A stretch of 8,979 nucleotides of DNA from Candidatus Hydrogenedentota bacterium (GTDB lineage: Bacteria; Hydrogenedentota; Hydrogenedentia; Hydrogenedentiales; CAITNO01), in NCBI GenBank assembly GCA_903922535.1, contig CAIXUF010001232.1, forward strand, positions 1 to 8,979, given 5' to 3'. The notes under the pieces were generated by a model. It did no database searches. It had not been told where the DNA came from and saw only the letters and a list, made by a program, of their open reading frames with translations. How positions within the stretch are numbered: the first letter of the stretch is position 1; each line of letters starts with the position of its first letter. Positions 1-6,143 of this stretch are shown piece by piece. Position numbers and translations under genes: made by a program.

Positions 1-1
1 C

Positions 2-1165
2 CGCCGCGGATTTCTGGGCGCGGCCGCGTTGGCGGCCGGCGGAACGGTCTTTGCCCGGGCAACCCCTGAAACGAAGGTGCGTATCTGCATCATCGGCGAC
101 ACCAAACTGGGCGGCTACGGCCATGATCTACACCTCGCATGGGCACTGCGCGAGGATGTGGAGATTGTGGGGCTCAGCGACCCGGACGAGGACGGCCGGG
201 CAAAGCACGCCGCGGAATGCCATGCACAGCGGACCTATGCCGATTACCGCGAAATGCTGGATAAGGAGCGGCCCGATTTGGTGACAGTGTGTCCGCGCTG
301 CCCGATCCACCACAGGGAGTATGTGCTTGCCGCCGCCGACTGCGGCGCGCACGGCTTCATCGAGAAACCGCTTGCAACCGATCTCGCCGAGGCCGATGAA
401 ATGATGGCGGCGGTGGACGCCAAGAAACTCAAATGGGCCATCGGCTTCAACTGGCACAGGGTGCCCGAGGTGCTGCACGCGATGAGGCAGGTGCGTGACG
501 GGCTTGTCGGGGATGTCATGGAACTGCGCGCGCGCGGAAAGGAAGACCACCGGTCCGGCGGTGAGGACACGGTGGTGCTCGGCGGGCATCTTTTCGACCT
601 GATGCGCCGTTTGGCAGGGGACCCGCGATGGTGCCAGGCCACGGCGCTGGCCAATGGACACCCCGCCACGCGGGAAGACATCCGCGAAGGCACGGAACCG
701 CTCGGCCCGATCATCGGCGACACCATCCAGGCGGTCTTTGGCTTTGACAATGGCGTCACCGGGAGCTATTCGAGCGTCAAGAACAGCGGCGAGAAAGGCA
801 ATCGCTGGGGCATCGACGTTTACGGCACCGCCGGTGTGCTCAGCATCCGGCTGGAGGGCACACCCGCTGTTCCGCTGATACGCGTGCTGCGCGGCCCGAC
901 GTGGATGCCCGACGCGGAAAAGGGCACGGGTTGGGAACCGCTGCCGGACGCGCCGGTCACCACCTACACGCACCCCTCCGCAGATCGCTACGCGCCCATC
1001 GCCAACGACCTGCTCGCTGCGATCCGGGAAGATCGCGCGCCCGCGGCAAGCCTTCAAGACGGCCGCGCCTCGTTGGAGATGGTCTCCGCCGTGTTCGCCT
1101 CGCACATCGGCGGCAAGCGGGTAACCCTGCCGCTGGAGGATCGAAAACATCCCTTGCGGGCGTGA
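2..1165 (+). CDS. Gfo/Idh/MocA family oxidoreductase, Tat-exported, 5'-truncated by window edge
   Basis: Predicted NAD(P)-dependent sugar or polyol dehydrogenase of the Gfo/Idh/MocA superfamily; 387 residues are visible. The reading frame is open to the window edge and begins with RRGFLGAAALAAGG, a twin-arginine signal (RRxFL then an alanine-rich core and an ARA-like cleavage site), so the true start lies just upstream and export is likely. The Rossmann fold follows (VRICIIGDTKLGGYGH, then a strand ending in LSDPD). FIEKPLATD (Glu codon at 362) is the family EKP motif, whose Lys is catalytic. GGHLFDLM (His codon at 587) matches the active-site histidine region of the C-terminal domain. The dinucleotide loop reads GDTKLGGYG instead of the usual GxGxxG. 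Such secreted paralogues are abundant in PVC-type bacteria and usually act on glycans, but the substrate cannot be told from sequence. Family assignment is firm. Confidence 0.93.
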   Translation, partial: RRGFLGAAALAAGGTVFARATPETKVRICIIGDTKLGGYGHDLHLAWALREDVEIVGLSDPDEDGRAKHAAECHAQRTYADYREMLDKERPDLVTVCPRCPIHHREYVLAAADCGAHGFIEKPLATDLAEADEMMAAVDAKKLKWAIGFNWHRVPEVLHAMRQVRDGLVGDVMELRARGKEDHRSGGEDTVVLGGHLFDLMRRLAGDPRWCQATALANGHPATREDIREGTEPLGPIIGDTIQAVFGFDNGVTGSYSSVKNSGEKGNRWGIDVYGTAGVLSIRLEGTPAVPLIRVLRGPTWMPDAEKGTGWEPLPDAPVTTYTHPSADRYAPIANDLLAAIREDRAPAASLQDGRASLEMVSAVFASHIGGKRVTLPLEDRKHPLRA

Positions 1166-1624
1166 AAGGGCATGGCACCTTGACTGTATGGGACGCGGCA
1201 AGGCCCGACCGGGTCATGTTCTCGCGAATGGCCGTGTCGGGAATCAGCAGGCAAAGCCAGGGTTTGCCTTCATGGGTCTTTGCGCGGCAGTTGGGCTTTT
1301 TCATCGTGGTTCACGTCGTCGAATTCGGCGAGACCGTGCGCGAAACAGTTCTCAACGCGGTCTTGGTCCGGGATGCCGTCGCCGCGCTCCGATATGAGCC
1401 GGGCAGCACCCCCGCGCACAAACTTCTCTCACGAACAAGCCGGGCTAGCACATCCCCGGAAAAAGACTTTCTGCGGACCAAACCCTCCGGCGGACCACCC
1501 GGCCGCGCCTGCCGTATTCAGCGCTCGCGCCGCGCCGTAGTCGGCGGCCTGCTCGCGCTGAAACATGCAGTGATCTACGTTACAACCGGAACTTGCCCGC
1601 ATTCAAGAGGCTGTCGTTTGCCTC

Positions 1625-1653
1625 GTGACATTCCAAGATGAAGAAATCTTAAT
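1625..1653 (+). promoter_or_regulatory. Candidate sigma70-type promoter
   Basis: GTGACA at 1625-1630 matches the -35 consensus at five of six positions. A 17-base spacer leads to CTTAAT at 1648-1653, which matches the -10 consensus at four of six but misses its important second position. It lies in the AT-rich part of the gap, about 100 bases before the LTxxQ-like gene. Visual match only, and no other promoter is more convincing. Confidence 0.28.
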
Positions 1654-1662
1654 CAAATTGTG

Positions 1663-1679
1663 TGTCAAAGTTCATGACA
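1663..1679. promoter_or_regulatory. Inverted repeat TGTCA-N7-TGACA, possible operator
   Basis: Perfect 5-base arms TGTCA (1663-1667) and TGACA (1675-1679) are separated by seven bases. The site lies about 10 bases after the candidate -10 element and 71 bases before the start codon at 1751, a place where a repressor could act. Arms this short occur by chance, so this is only a candidate. Confidence 0.2.
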
Positions 1680-1750
1680 ATGTGAGATCATCGTCGCTGA
1701 TGTTTTGCCCGCGTTGCTTGGGCTGCCGCCAGATTAAAAAGGGTCACACA

Positions 1751-2395
1751 ATGCATTTCATGCCAAAAGGTCGTCTGAAACACATACTGGCGGGCTTGGG
1801 CGCAGTCTATTTGGTGCTCTTTGCAGGCTACCTGATCCATGCCGCCCTAAACAGGAGCACGGTCCAGGGGCCTTCGGACCTGGAACTGCATCCGGAAAAG
1901 GCGGCGGAGATTCGGGCGAAAGAGCGGGCTGAGGAACTGCAGACGCGGCTAAAACTGACCGACGAGCAGACCAAACAGGCCGTCGAAATATTCCAGAAGC
2001 ACGCGCCCATGGGCGGACCCGGCGGGCCTCCACCGGGGGATCCGAGAGAAGGCTTCCAGGCGATGCGGGATGAACTTTGCAAGATACTCACTCCGGAGCA
2101 GCAGGCGCTTCAATCGCAAATGGGTCCTCCCGGAGGTCCAGGCGGACCCAGAGGTCCCGGTGGCCCCGGCGGACCCGGTCGGGGTCCCGGAGGGCCACCC
2201 GGCATGAATTCGGAGCGTATGGACGCGCTGAAAAGCGCCATGACGCCGGAGCAAAAGGAACGCTTTGAAAAGCAGATGGAACGGATGAAGAACCGTATGC
2301 CGCCCGGCCCGCCCGGCGGCGGACGGGGCGGACCCGGCGGCGGACCACCGGGAGGCCCCGGAGGATTTGGCGGACCGCCGCCGCCCGGCATGTGA
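1751..2395 (+). CDS. Membrane-anchored LTxxQ-motif protein with collagen-like Gly/Pro tracts
   Basis: A 214-residue protein of no firmly known function. A basic N-terminus (PKGRLKH) precedes a single membrane segment at about residues 12-33, so the rest is probably periplasmic. Residues 48-84 form a charged helix with LTDEQ at 69-73; ILTPEQQ (112-118) and [10 protein letters not shown] (163-172) repeat the pattern. This LTxxQ style recalls CpxP/Spy-type periplasmic stress proteins, but the helices are broken by two Gly/Pro-rich tracts (about 125-151 and 186-213) with collagen-like G-P-G-G-P spacing. The C-terminus is PPPPGM. The ATG at 1751 is chosen because AAGGG lies seven bases upstream; an in-frame ATG at 1760 is an alternative. 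The pseudopilin-like gene starts 40 bases downstream on the same strand, so the two are probably co-transcribed. The CpxP/Spy link rests on short motifs and is tentative. Confidence 0.75.
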   Translation: MHFMPKGRLKHILAGLGAVYLVLFAGYLIHAALNRSTVQGPSDLELHPEKAAEIRAKERAEELQTRLKLTDEQTKQAVEIFQKHAPMGGPGGPPPGDPREGFQAMRDELCKILTPEQQALQSQMGPPGGPGGPRGPGGPGGPGRGPGGPPGMNSERMDALKSAMTPEQKERFEKQMERMKNRMPPGPPGGGRGGPGGGPPGGPGGFGGPPPPGM

Positions 2396-2435
2396 CCGTT
2401 CGCGTTGGGCCCAAAGCGGAGACGGAGAAAAGCAC

Positions 2436-3404
2436 ATGAAAAGACAGGGCTTTACACTCATTGAACTGCTCGTGGTCATTGCCATCATTGGCATACTGGC
2501 CTCCATCCTGCTGCCCGCACTCGCACGGGCGCGGGAGGCGGCGCGGCGAAGCTCGTGCAGTAACAATCTCAAGCAGTGGGGACTCATCTTTCTCATGTAT
2601 TCCGGGGAATCGGGCGGGCACAAGTTTCCGCCGCTCGAACTGGAACTGGGCTGCGGCATGCGTCCCTGCATGTCCTGGGGGCCGCTGGTGCATGCCGTCT
2701 ACCCGGAATACCTTACCGATCCGGCGATTATCTTCTGCCCGTCAAACCCCGTGGACCGCCTGGCAAACCATGTCACCGCTGACGGAACGCTCACGCTCGT
2801 GAACAAGGTCGACGGCAACCACCGGCAGGGCGTGGAGGCCATAGGATGCAGCTACACCTACGTGCCGTGGCTGCTGGACCGCGTCTCCGACACGGACCCC
2901 ATGGACATTGCCCTGCCGCTGTTGGGCAGGGCGGAGGCGCTTGGCCTTTCCCCGCTGGAGACCATTGACTTCGCCGAGGTGCCCTCGCAGATTTTGGAGG
3001 CCGTCTTCGGGCTGATGTCCGCGCACATGCCCTACATGATGACCCGGGACGCCGCAGGGTTCCTGCAGGTTACGGATCAGGACATTGCGGTCACCGACGG
3101 CAGCGGAAACGGCGGCGGCAGGATCATATACCGCACGGCGCAGGGGACGGAGCGTTTTCTCATCACCGACATCAACAATCCGTCGTCCAATGCCAAGTCG
3201 CAAAGCGACATTTTCGTCATGTACGACAACATCTCGCAGGCCAGCGCACAGTTCAATCATGTCCCCGGCGGCAGCAACGTGCTGTACATGGACGGCCATG
3301 TCGAGTTTGTGAAGTATCCGGGACCGCCGCCGTTGAACAAGAAGATGTCCTCCATCATGCGCATGTTTGACCAGCACCCTCCGGGCCCGCCGCCGGGAGG
3401 TTGA
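2436..3404 (+). CDS. Type II pseudopilin-like protein (prepilin cleavage motif plus H-X9-DG type C-terminus)
   Basis: A 322-residue protein with a class III prepilin signal. KRQG then [17 protein letters not shown] gives cleavage after Gly5, a methylatable Phe, and the conserved Glu at mature position 5. The hydrophobic helix is followed by [19 protein letters not shown], typical of the large pseudopilin-like families of planctomycete-type bacteria. Near the end, His275 and Asp286-Gly287 in the stretch [18 protein letters not shown] form the processing-associated H-X9-DG signature, here with ten rather than nine residues between His and Asp. The central region has scattered Cys ([28 protein letters not shown]). 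It ends in HPPGPPPGG, resembling the tail of the preceding protein. Start: ATG at 2436 with GGAG eight bases upstream. The role is probably cell-surface or secretion-associated. The family is certain; the function of these proteins is largely unknown. Confidence 0.92.
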   Translation: MKRQGFTLIELLVVIAIIGILASILLPALARAREAARRSSCSNNLKQWGLIFLMYSGESGGHKFPPLELELGCGMRPCMSWGPLVHAVYPEYLTDPAIIFCPSNPVDRLANHVTADGTLTLVNKVDGNHRQGVEAIGCSYTYVPWLLDRVSDTDPMDIALPLLGRAEALGLSPLETIDFAEVPSQILEAVFGLMSAHMPYMMTRDAAGFLQVTDQDIAVTDGSGNGGGRIIYRTAQGTERFLITDINNPSSNAKSQSDIFVMYDNISQASAQFNHVPGGSNVLYMDGHVEFVKYPGPPPLNKKMSSIMRMFDQHPPGPPPGG

Positions 3405-3416
3405 CGGCGGGCGGAA

Positions 3417-3443
3417 GCGGCGAAAACAGTTGTCTGTTGCCGC
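3417..3443. terminator. Hairpin between convergent genes, possible bidirectional terminator
   Basis: GCGGC (3417-3421) and AACAG (3425-3429) pair with CTGTT (3434-3438) and GCCGC (3439-3443). This makes a 10-base-pair stem with a TTGT loop and a three-base bulge on the left arm. It sits in the 54-base gap between the stop codons of two convergent genes, where a shared terminator would be expected. There is no T run after it on either strand, so it is not a classical intrinsic terminator. Confidence 0.35.
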
Positions 3444-3458
3444 GCCGGGCGCTCCGTG

Positions 3459-4583
3459 CTACAGCTTCAGAAAGAGCCTGTTCTTTTCCAGGAACCGGAG
3501 GAACAGATAGCAGAGGCCGAAGAATACGCTGAAGCCCGCCAGCGTGTACCAAAGCGGCGCGTCGTTGGGTATGTAGGGGGTGAGGGCGTTGTCGACGATG
3601 TTGTGAATGAGGTACGCCGCCAATGCGTTGGTCCCCAGGGTGCGGAACACGCCAATGCGCAATGGCAGAAGATCGCAGGCGATTACGAATAGCGCGTACA
3701 CGGCAAGGCAGAAGCCCGCGCTGAAGGTCATGTACGACACGCTGGCCATGGGCTGGCTCATGGTCCACATATCCGAAGGCAGCGAGGGGGGCACGAAGGG
3801 CGGCTCAACCAACCAGCGCCCAATGCCTTGGGACGTCGACGCACCGTTGACCACCTGATGCACCGCCGTCAGGCAGGACAGGGCGTATCCAGTCATACCG
3901 ATCACCATGGCCCAGCCCAGCATGGGAAGCAGCGCGCGGCGCGGTCCCCTGTTGCGCATCCAGTCGCAGGCCATGGCACCGGCCAGCGTGGGAATCGCCC
4001 AGCTCATAAAGCCCAGCGGACCGCCATCCGTGATGGGCATGTGCGCGGCCCAAACCGCGTAGAAGGCATACGACAGGAGCAGATGCAGCGCGCCCGTGAA
4101 CGCCATGAAGAGCGCAAGAATCCTGGTCGAAGCCGCGATGACGGGCACCAGCCACAGCCCCGTCATTCCAATGTGCACCAGCGCCTGAAACACGCTGCCC
4201 CAGAAGTCCCTCGTAAAGAACCCCGCAAGGCCCGCGGCCTGCAGCGCGGCCCAGCTCTCATGGCGGTTTCCAAACCCGTAATAGATCGCGCCAAAGAGAA
4301 TGAGGCCAAGATTGCGCTTGACGGCCTTGCGGTAGGCGGCCCAGGTCCCGAGTTTCTCCACCGTGCGGCCAAAGGTGAAGCGAAACGCAAAGCCCACCGC
4401 AAAAAAGAACTGCGGCATGATGGTGTCGGCGTAGCTGAAATAGTTCCCGTGATGGCTGAAAGTGGGGGCCATGCACGCGTAACTGCCGATCATGTTGACA
4501 AGAAACATCCCCGCGATCGTGTATCCGCGAAACTGGTCAAGCGAAACGATGCGCGAGGACGGGGTTTCCGATGGCAAACTCAA
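3459..4583 (-). CDS. Multi-pass membrane acyltransferase, DUF5009 / heparan-alpha-glucosaminide N-acetyltransferase-like
   Basis: A 374-residue polytopic membrane protein with about ten hydrophobic segments. Near the start, RIVSLDQFRGYTIAGMFLVN is the hallmark of the HGSNAT/DUF1624/DUF5009 group. It is followed by HHGNYFSYADTIMPQFFFA (His44-His45, Asp53, Pro57), matching the block that holds the proposed catalytic histidine. The C-terminus has TLGTNALAAYLIHN, also typical. Known relatives move acetyl groups across a membrane onto sugar amines; a role in glycan or envelope modification is inferred. Start: the frame is open further upstream, but a TTG at 4583 has GTAGGAG eight bases before it and leaves ten residues before the first motif, as is usual in the family. 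An ATG at 4625 without a good ribosome-binding site is the alternative; the ATG at 4745 would overlap the antitoxin gene. It lies 91 bases after that gene and may be read through from it. Confidence 0.88.
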   Translation of the reverse strand: MSLPSETPSSRIVSLDQFRGYTIAGMFLVNMIGSYACMAPTFSHHGNYFSYADTIMPQFFFAVGFAFRFTFGRTVEKLGTWAAYRKAVKRNLGLILFGAIYYGFGNRHESWAALQAAGLAGFFTRDFWGSVFQALVHIGMTGLWLVPVIAASTRILALFMAFTGALHLLLSYAFYAVWAAHMPITDGGPLGFMSWAIPTLAGAMACDWMRNRGPRRALLPMLGWAMVIGMTGYALSCLTAVHQVVNGASTSQGIGRWLVEPPFVPPSLPSDMWTMSQPMASVSYMTFSAGFCLAVYALFVIACDLLPLRIGVFRTLGTNALAAYLIHNIVDNALTPYIPNDAPLWYTLAGFSVFFGLCYLFLRFLEKNRLFLKL

Positions 4584-4591
4584 CTTTCGTA

Positions 4592-4598
4592 CTCCTAC
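4592..4598 (-). promoter_or_regulatory. Shine-Dalgarno GTAGGAG deciding a TTG start
   Basis: On the minus strand GTAGGAG lies eight bases before TTG at 4583. It is the best ribosome-binding site near the N-terminus of the membrane acyltransferase and argues against the upstream ATG codons at 4625 and 4745. Confidence 0.55.
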
Positions 4599-4674
4599 AA
4601 ATGGCGGACCTGGCTCCGCGTTCATCCAATGTTGATCGAATCCGGCATAGGGCAAACTTTGCTCTCGGGACTCT

Positions 4675-5139
4675 TCATCTCCCCGTAGGCGTGGCGGCCC
4701 GCTTCCCGACACCGTTGGACCGCGCCGGACTTGGGGCAGTTTCAATTCCGGCGTTTGCCGGGGTCATATACATCCGAATGGGCAGACGGTGGCCCGCGGC
4801 CAGCACGTACCGCAGCCGCCCCTCCTTCATCATCTTGTGCACCCCCTGCACCGTGATTTGCATCGCATCGGCGGCCTCCTTTACGCTGGCGATCTCCGCC
4901 GCAACAATCCTTTGGGAATCCTGGCGGGCCATATGTTCGGCCAGCATCTCCGCGATTCTTCGCTCTGATTTGAGCGACCAAAACCCGTCTCCGCAGGAGG
5001 CGCAGAAACTCCCGTCCAGCCCGCCAATCTCGATGGGGGTGTACCCGGCGGGGTTGAACCGTTCTTCCCGCCCCGACTGACGGCGCATGGCGCCTTTGGC
5101 GCCGCAGCACGGGCAGTCTGTCCAATTGCGTTCTCTCAT
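4675..5139 (-). CDS. MqsA-like (YgiT-type zinc finger) antitoxin with a MerR/excisionase-type helix-turn-helix
   Basis: A 154-residue protein, the probable antitoxin of the MqsR toxin encoded just upstream. The N-terminal zinc-binding half has CPCCG (Cys9, Cys12) and CASCG (Cys46, Cys49). The spacing is close to the Cys3/6 and Cys37/40 pairs of E. coli MqsA, whose N-domain binds the toxin. The second half differs from E. coli MqsA. Residues 84-125, starting ASVKEAADAMQITVQGVHKM and continuing through MKEGRLRYV, read as an excisionase/MerR-like winged helix-turn-helix rather than the XRE-type domain of the known protein. A disordered tail (about 126-154) follows. The ATG is five bases after the toxin stop; GAGG lies within the toxin's last codons and AAGGA directly before the ATG, so translation is probably coupled. 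It likely represses its own operon. The antitoxin role rests on the zinc finger plus position. Confidence 0.85.
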   Translation of the reverse strand: MRERNWTDCPCCGAKGAMRRQSGREERFNPAGYTPIEIGGLDGSFCASCGDGFWSLKSERRIAEMLAEHMARQDSQRIVAAEIASVKEAADAMQITVQGVHKMMKEGRLRYVLAAGHRLPIRMYMTPANAGIETAPSPARSNGVGKRAATPTGR

Positions 5140-5144
5140 GTTCC

Positions 5145-5456
5145 TTAAACCTCAAATCTCTTGAAGGAGATAATCACCGTGAGGTCCTTTGCGATTTGAA
5201 CCTTCACGTAGGCGGCCATGCCCATGACGTCTTTGCGATAAACATCCTGCCAGAGTGTGTGGTCGTGCAGCGTCGTCATGGACTTCTGGAAATCGGAGGG
5301 TGTGAGCGCCAACACATATTCCGAAAGCCGTTCCGCGCCTATGATGCCAAAATCCTTCACCGCATCCGACAAGGCTGTTCGGGTAACCCGAAACAAGCCC
5401 TGTCGAATGAGTGCTTTGATGCGTTCCAGGGAATAATGCGGTCTCCGCTTTTCCAT
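5145..5456 (-). CDS. mqsR: MqsR family type II toxin (mRNA interferase)
   Basis: A 103-residue protein aligning end to end with E. coli MqsR (98 residues), a RelE-fold ribonuclease that cuts mRNA, mainly at GCU/GCA-type sites. Shared blocks are MEKRxPH at the start, the TTR/VTR-SAL/TAL region, SDFQKSMTT, DHTLWQDVYR and ISFK near the end. The E. coli active-site residues Lys56, Gln68, Tyr81 and Lys96 correspond here to Lys58, Gln70, Tyr83 and Lys99, all present, so the enzyme should be active. As in E. coli, the toxin gene precedes the antitoxin gene. The region 5161-5460 has 159 G or C in 300 bases (53%), clearly below the operon upstream, which fits horizontal gain. The ribosome-binding site is weak (ACAGG close to the ATG), which may keep toxin expression low. 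Cleavage specificity is inferred from the family. Confidence 0.95.
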   Translation of the reverse strand: MEKRRPHYSLERIKALIRQGLFRVTRTALSDAVKDFGIIGAERLSEYVLALTPSDFQKSMTTLHDHTLWQDVYRKDVMGMAAYVKVQIAKDLTVIISFKRFEV

Positions 5457-5477
5457 ACGCCTGTCATGTGTTTTCGA

Positions 5478-5492
5478 GTTTAATTTTTCAAC
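5478..5492. promoter_or_regulatory. Near-palindrome in the mqsR leader, possible antitoxin operator
   Basis: On the minus strand GTTGAA-AAA-TTAAAC forms 6-base arms with five matching pairs around a 3-base centre. It overlaps the expected transcription start just after the candidate -10 element. E. coli MqsA binds palindromes of similar size (AACCT-N3-AGGTT), but the bases differ, as would fit a different DNA-binding domain. AT-rich sequence makes chance symmetry possible. Confidence 0.3.
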
Positions 5493-5495
5493 CGT

Positions 5496-5504
5496 ATTTT
5501 ACCA
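5496..5504 (-). promoter_or_regulatory. Candidate extended -10 promoter for the mqsR-antitoxin operon
   Basis: On the minus strand TGGTAAAAT gives a TGn extension directly before TAAAAT, which matches the -10 consensus at five of six bases. A poor -35 (TTGCGT, 5521-5526) lies 19 bases upstream; extended -10 promoters tolerate this. Transcription would begin near 5489, about 33 bases before the toxin start codon. It sits in the only AT-rich gap of the minus-strand block (5457-5531). Confidence 0.45.
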
Positions 5505-5531
5505 CATTGCAGACAGCGGAACGCAACCGCC

Positions 5532-6143
5532 TCACAGAAACCGCGCCTGCTCCGGATTCATCAGGTCGAAGAGGCTGTGGCCGATGCCGCGCAGGAGCTT
5601 GTCCAGGCGGACGATGGGCAGGCCGAGCACGTTCTGATAGCAGCCGTCGTAGCGGGCCACGATGAGGCTGCCGGGCCCGTCCACGGTGTACGCGCCGGCG
5701 CGGTCCACAGGGTTGACCGCCTCCACAAAGCGGTCAATTTCGGCATCGGTCAGCGTGCGGAAGGTCACGTCGGTGGTCTCGCTGCCAACCACGCCGCGCC
5801 CGGTGGCGCTGTCAAGCACGGCCACGCCGCTGACCACCTGGTGGGTGTTGCCCGAAAGGCGGCGCAGCATGACCCGGGCCTCCGCCTTGTCGGCGGGCTT
5901 GGACAGCACGTGCTCGTCCAGGAACACGAGCGTGTCGGCGGCGATGACCAGTGCGGGCCGGTCCAGCCGGGCGGCCACCGCGTCGCGTTTGGCGCGGGCG
6001 TTGTTTTCAACGATGGCGGCGGGCACCGCGCCACTGTCCACTTCGGGCGCGTCGCTGATGATGATCTCGACTGCCAGGCCAAGCGCCTCAAGCAGGGCGC
6101 GCCGCCGCGGCGACGCCGAGGCGAGCACAATGCGGGTGCTCAC
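5532..6143 (-). CDS. maf: Maf family nucleoside triphosphate pyrophosphatase
   Basis: A 203-residue cytoplasmic enzyme that hydrolyses non-canonical or surplus nucleoside triphosphates to the monophosphate and pyrophosphate. Family motifs are in order: LASASPRRRALL at residues 7-18 (the SxRR substrate loop), VIAADTLV with the catalytic Asp70, SKP at 81-83 (usually GKP), LSGNTHQVVSGVAV, and DRAGAYTVDG followed by NVLGLPIVRL. The DRAGAY block favours the dTTP/UTP-type (YhdE) subfamily over the m7GTP-type, but this is a soft call. The start is GTG at 6143, whose first bases overlap the TGA of the lolA-like gene (GTGA, 6140-6143), so translation is coupled to the upstream gene. It is the last gene of the block; no T-tailed terminator follows, only a weak GCGG/CCGC hairpin. 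Length is normal for the family. Confidence 0.95.
   Translation of the reverse strand: MSTRIVLASASPRRRALLEALGLAVEIIISDAPEVDSGAVPAAIVENNARAKRDAVAARLDRPALVIAADTLVFLDEHVLSKPADKAEARVMLRRLSGNTHQVVSGVAVLDSATGRGVVGSETTDVTFRTLTDAEIDRFVEAVNPVDRAGAYTVDGPGSLIVARYDGCYQNVLGLPIVRLDKLLRGIGHSLFDLMNPEQARFL

Larger units (their letters stand above)
1166..1750. other. 585-base stretch without a convincing gene
   Basis: No open frame here has both a recognisable protein and a ribosome-binding site. A minus-strand reading at 1429-1602 (57 codons from ATG) has coding-like third positions and several Cys codons, but no Shine-Dalgarno sequence and no family I recognise. Another minus-strand reading near 1310-1400 contains GDGIPDQDRVEN, which faintly recalls thrombospondin type 3-like calcium-binding repeats, and it ends at a stop codon. 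Either could be a gene remnant; neither is strong enough to call. The last 130 bases are clearly richer in A+T (11 G or C of 40 in 1641-1680) and probably hold the promoter of the next gene. Confidence 0.5.

Noticed and set aside
1151..1170. CCCTT-N10-AAGGG inverted repeat over the oxidoreductase stop codon
   Set aside because: Short stem, long loop and no T run; likely chance.
128..1201. - strand open frame of 357 codons
   Set aside because: Antisense to the Gfo/Idh/MocA gene, which has clear family motifs; high GC makes long antisense frames common here.
901..1641. + strand open frame of 246 codons running from the oxidoreductase gene into the gap
   Set aside because: The first third is an out-of-frame shadow of the oxidoreductase; the rest is Arg/Ser/Pro-rich with no domain and no ribosome-binding site.
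1949..2671. - strand open frames through the Gly/Pro-rich gene
   Set aside because: They are complements of the GGN/CCN-rich codons and span the gene boundary without any start signal.
3828..4688. + strand open frame of 286 codons
   Set aside because: Antisense to the membrane acyltransferase; composition rich in His, Arg and Gln and no recognisable domain.
5510..5531. GCGG-N7-CCGC hairpin after maf as a terminator
   Set aside because: Only four base pairs and no T run after it; it would also lie in the promoter region of the toxin operon.
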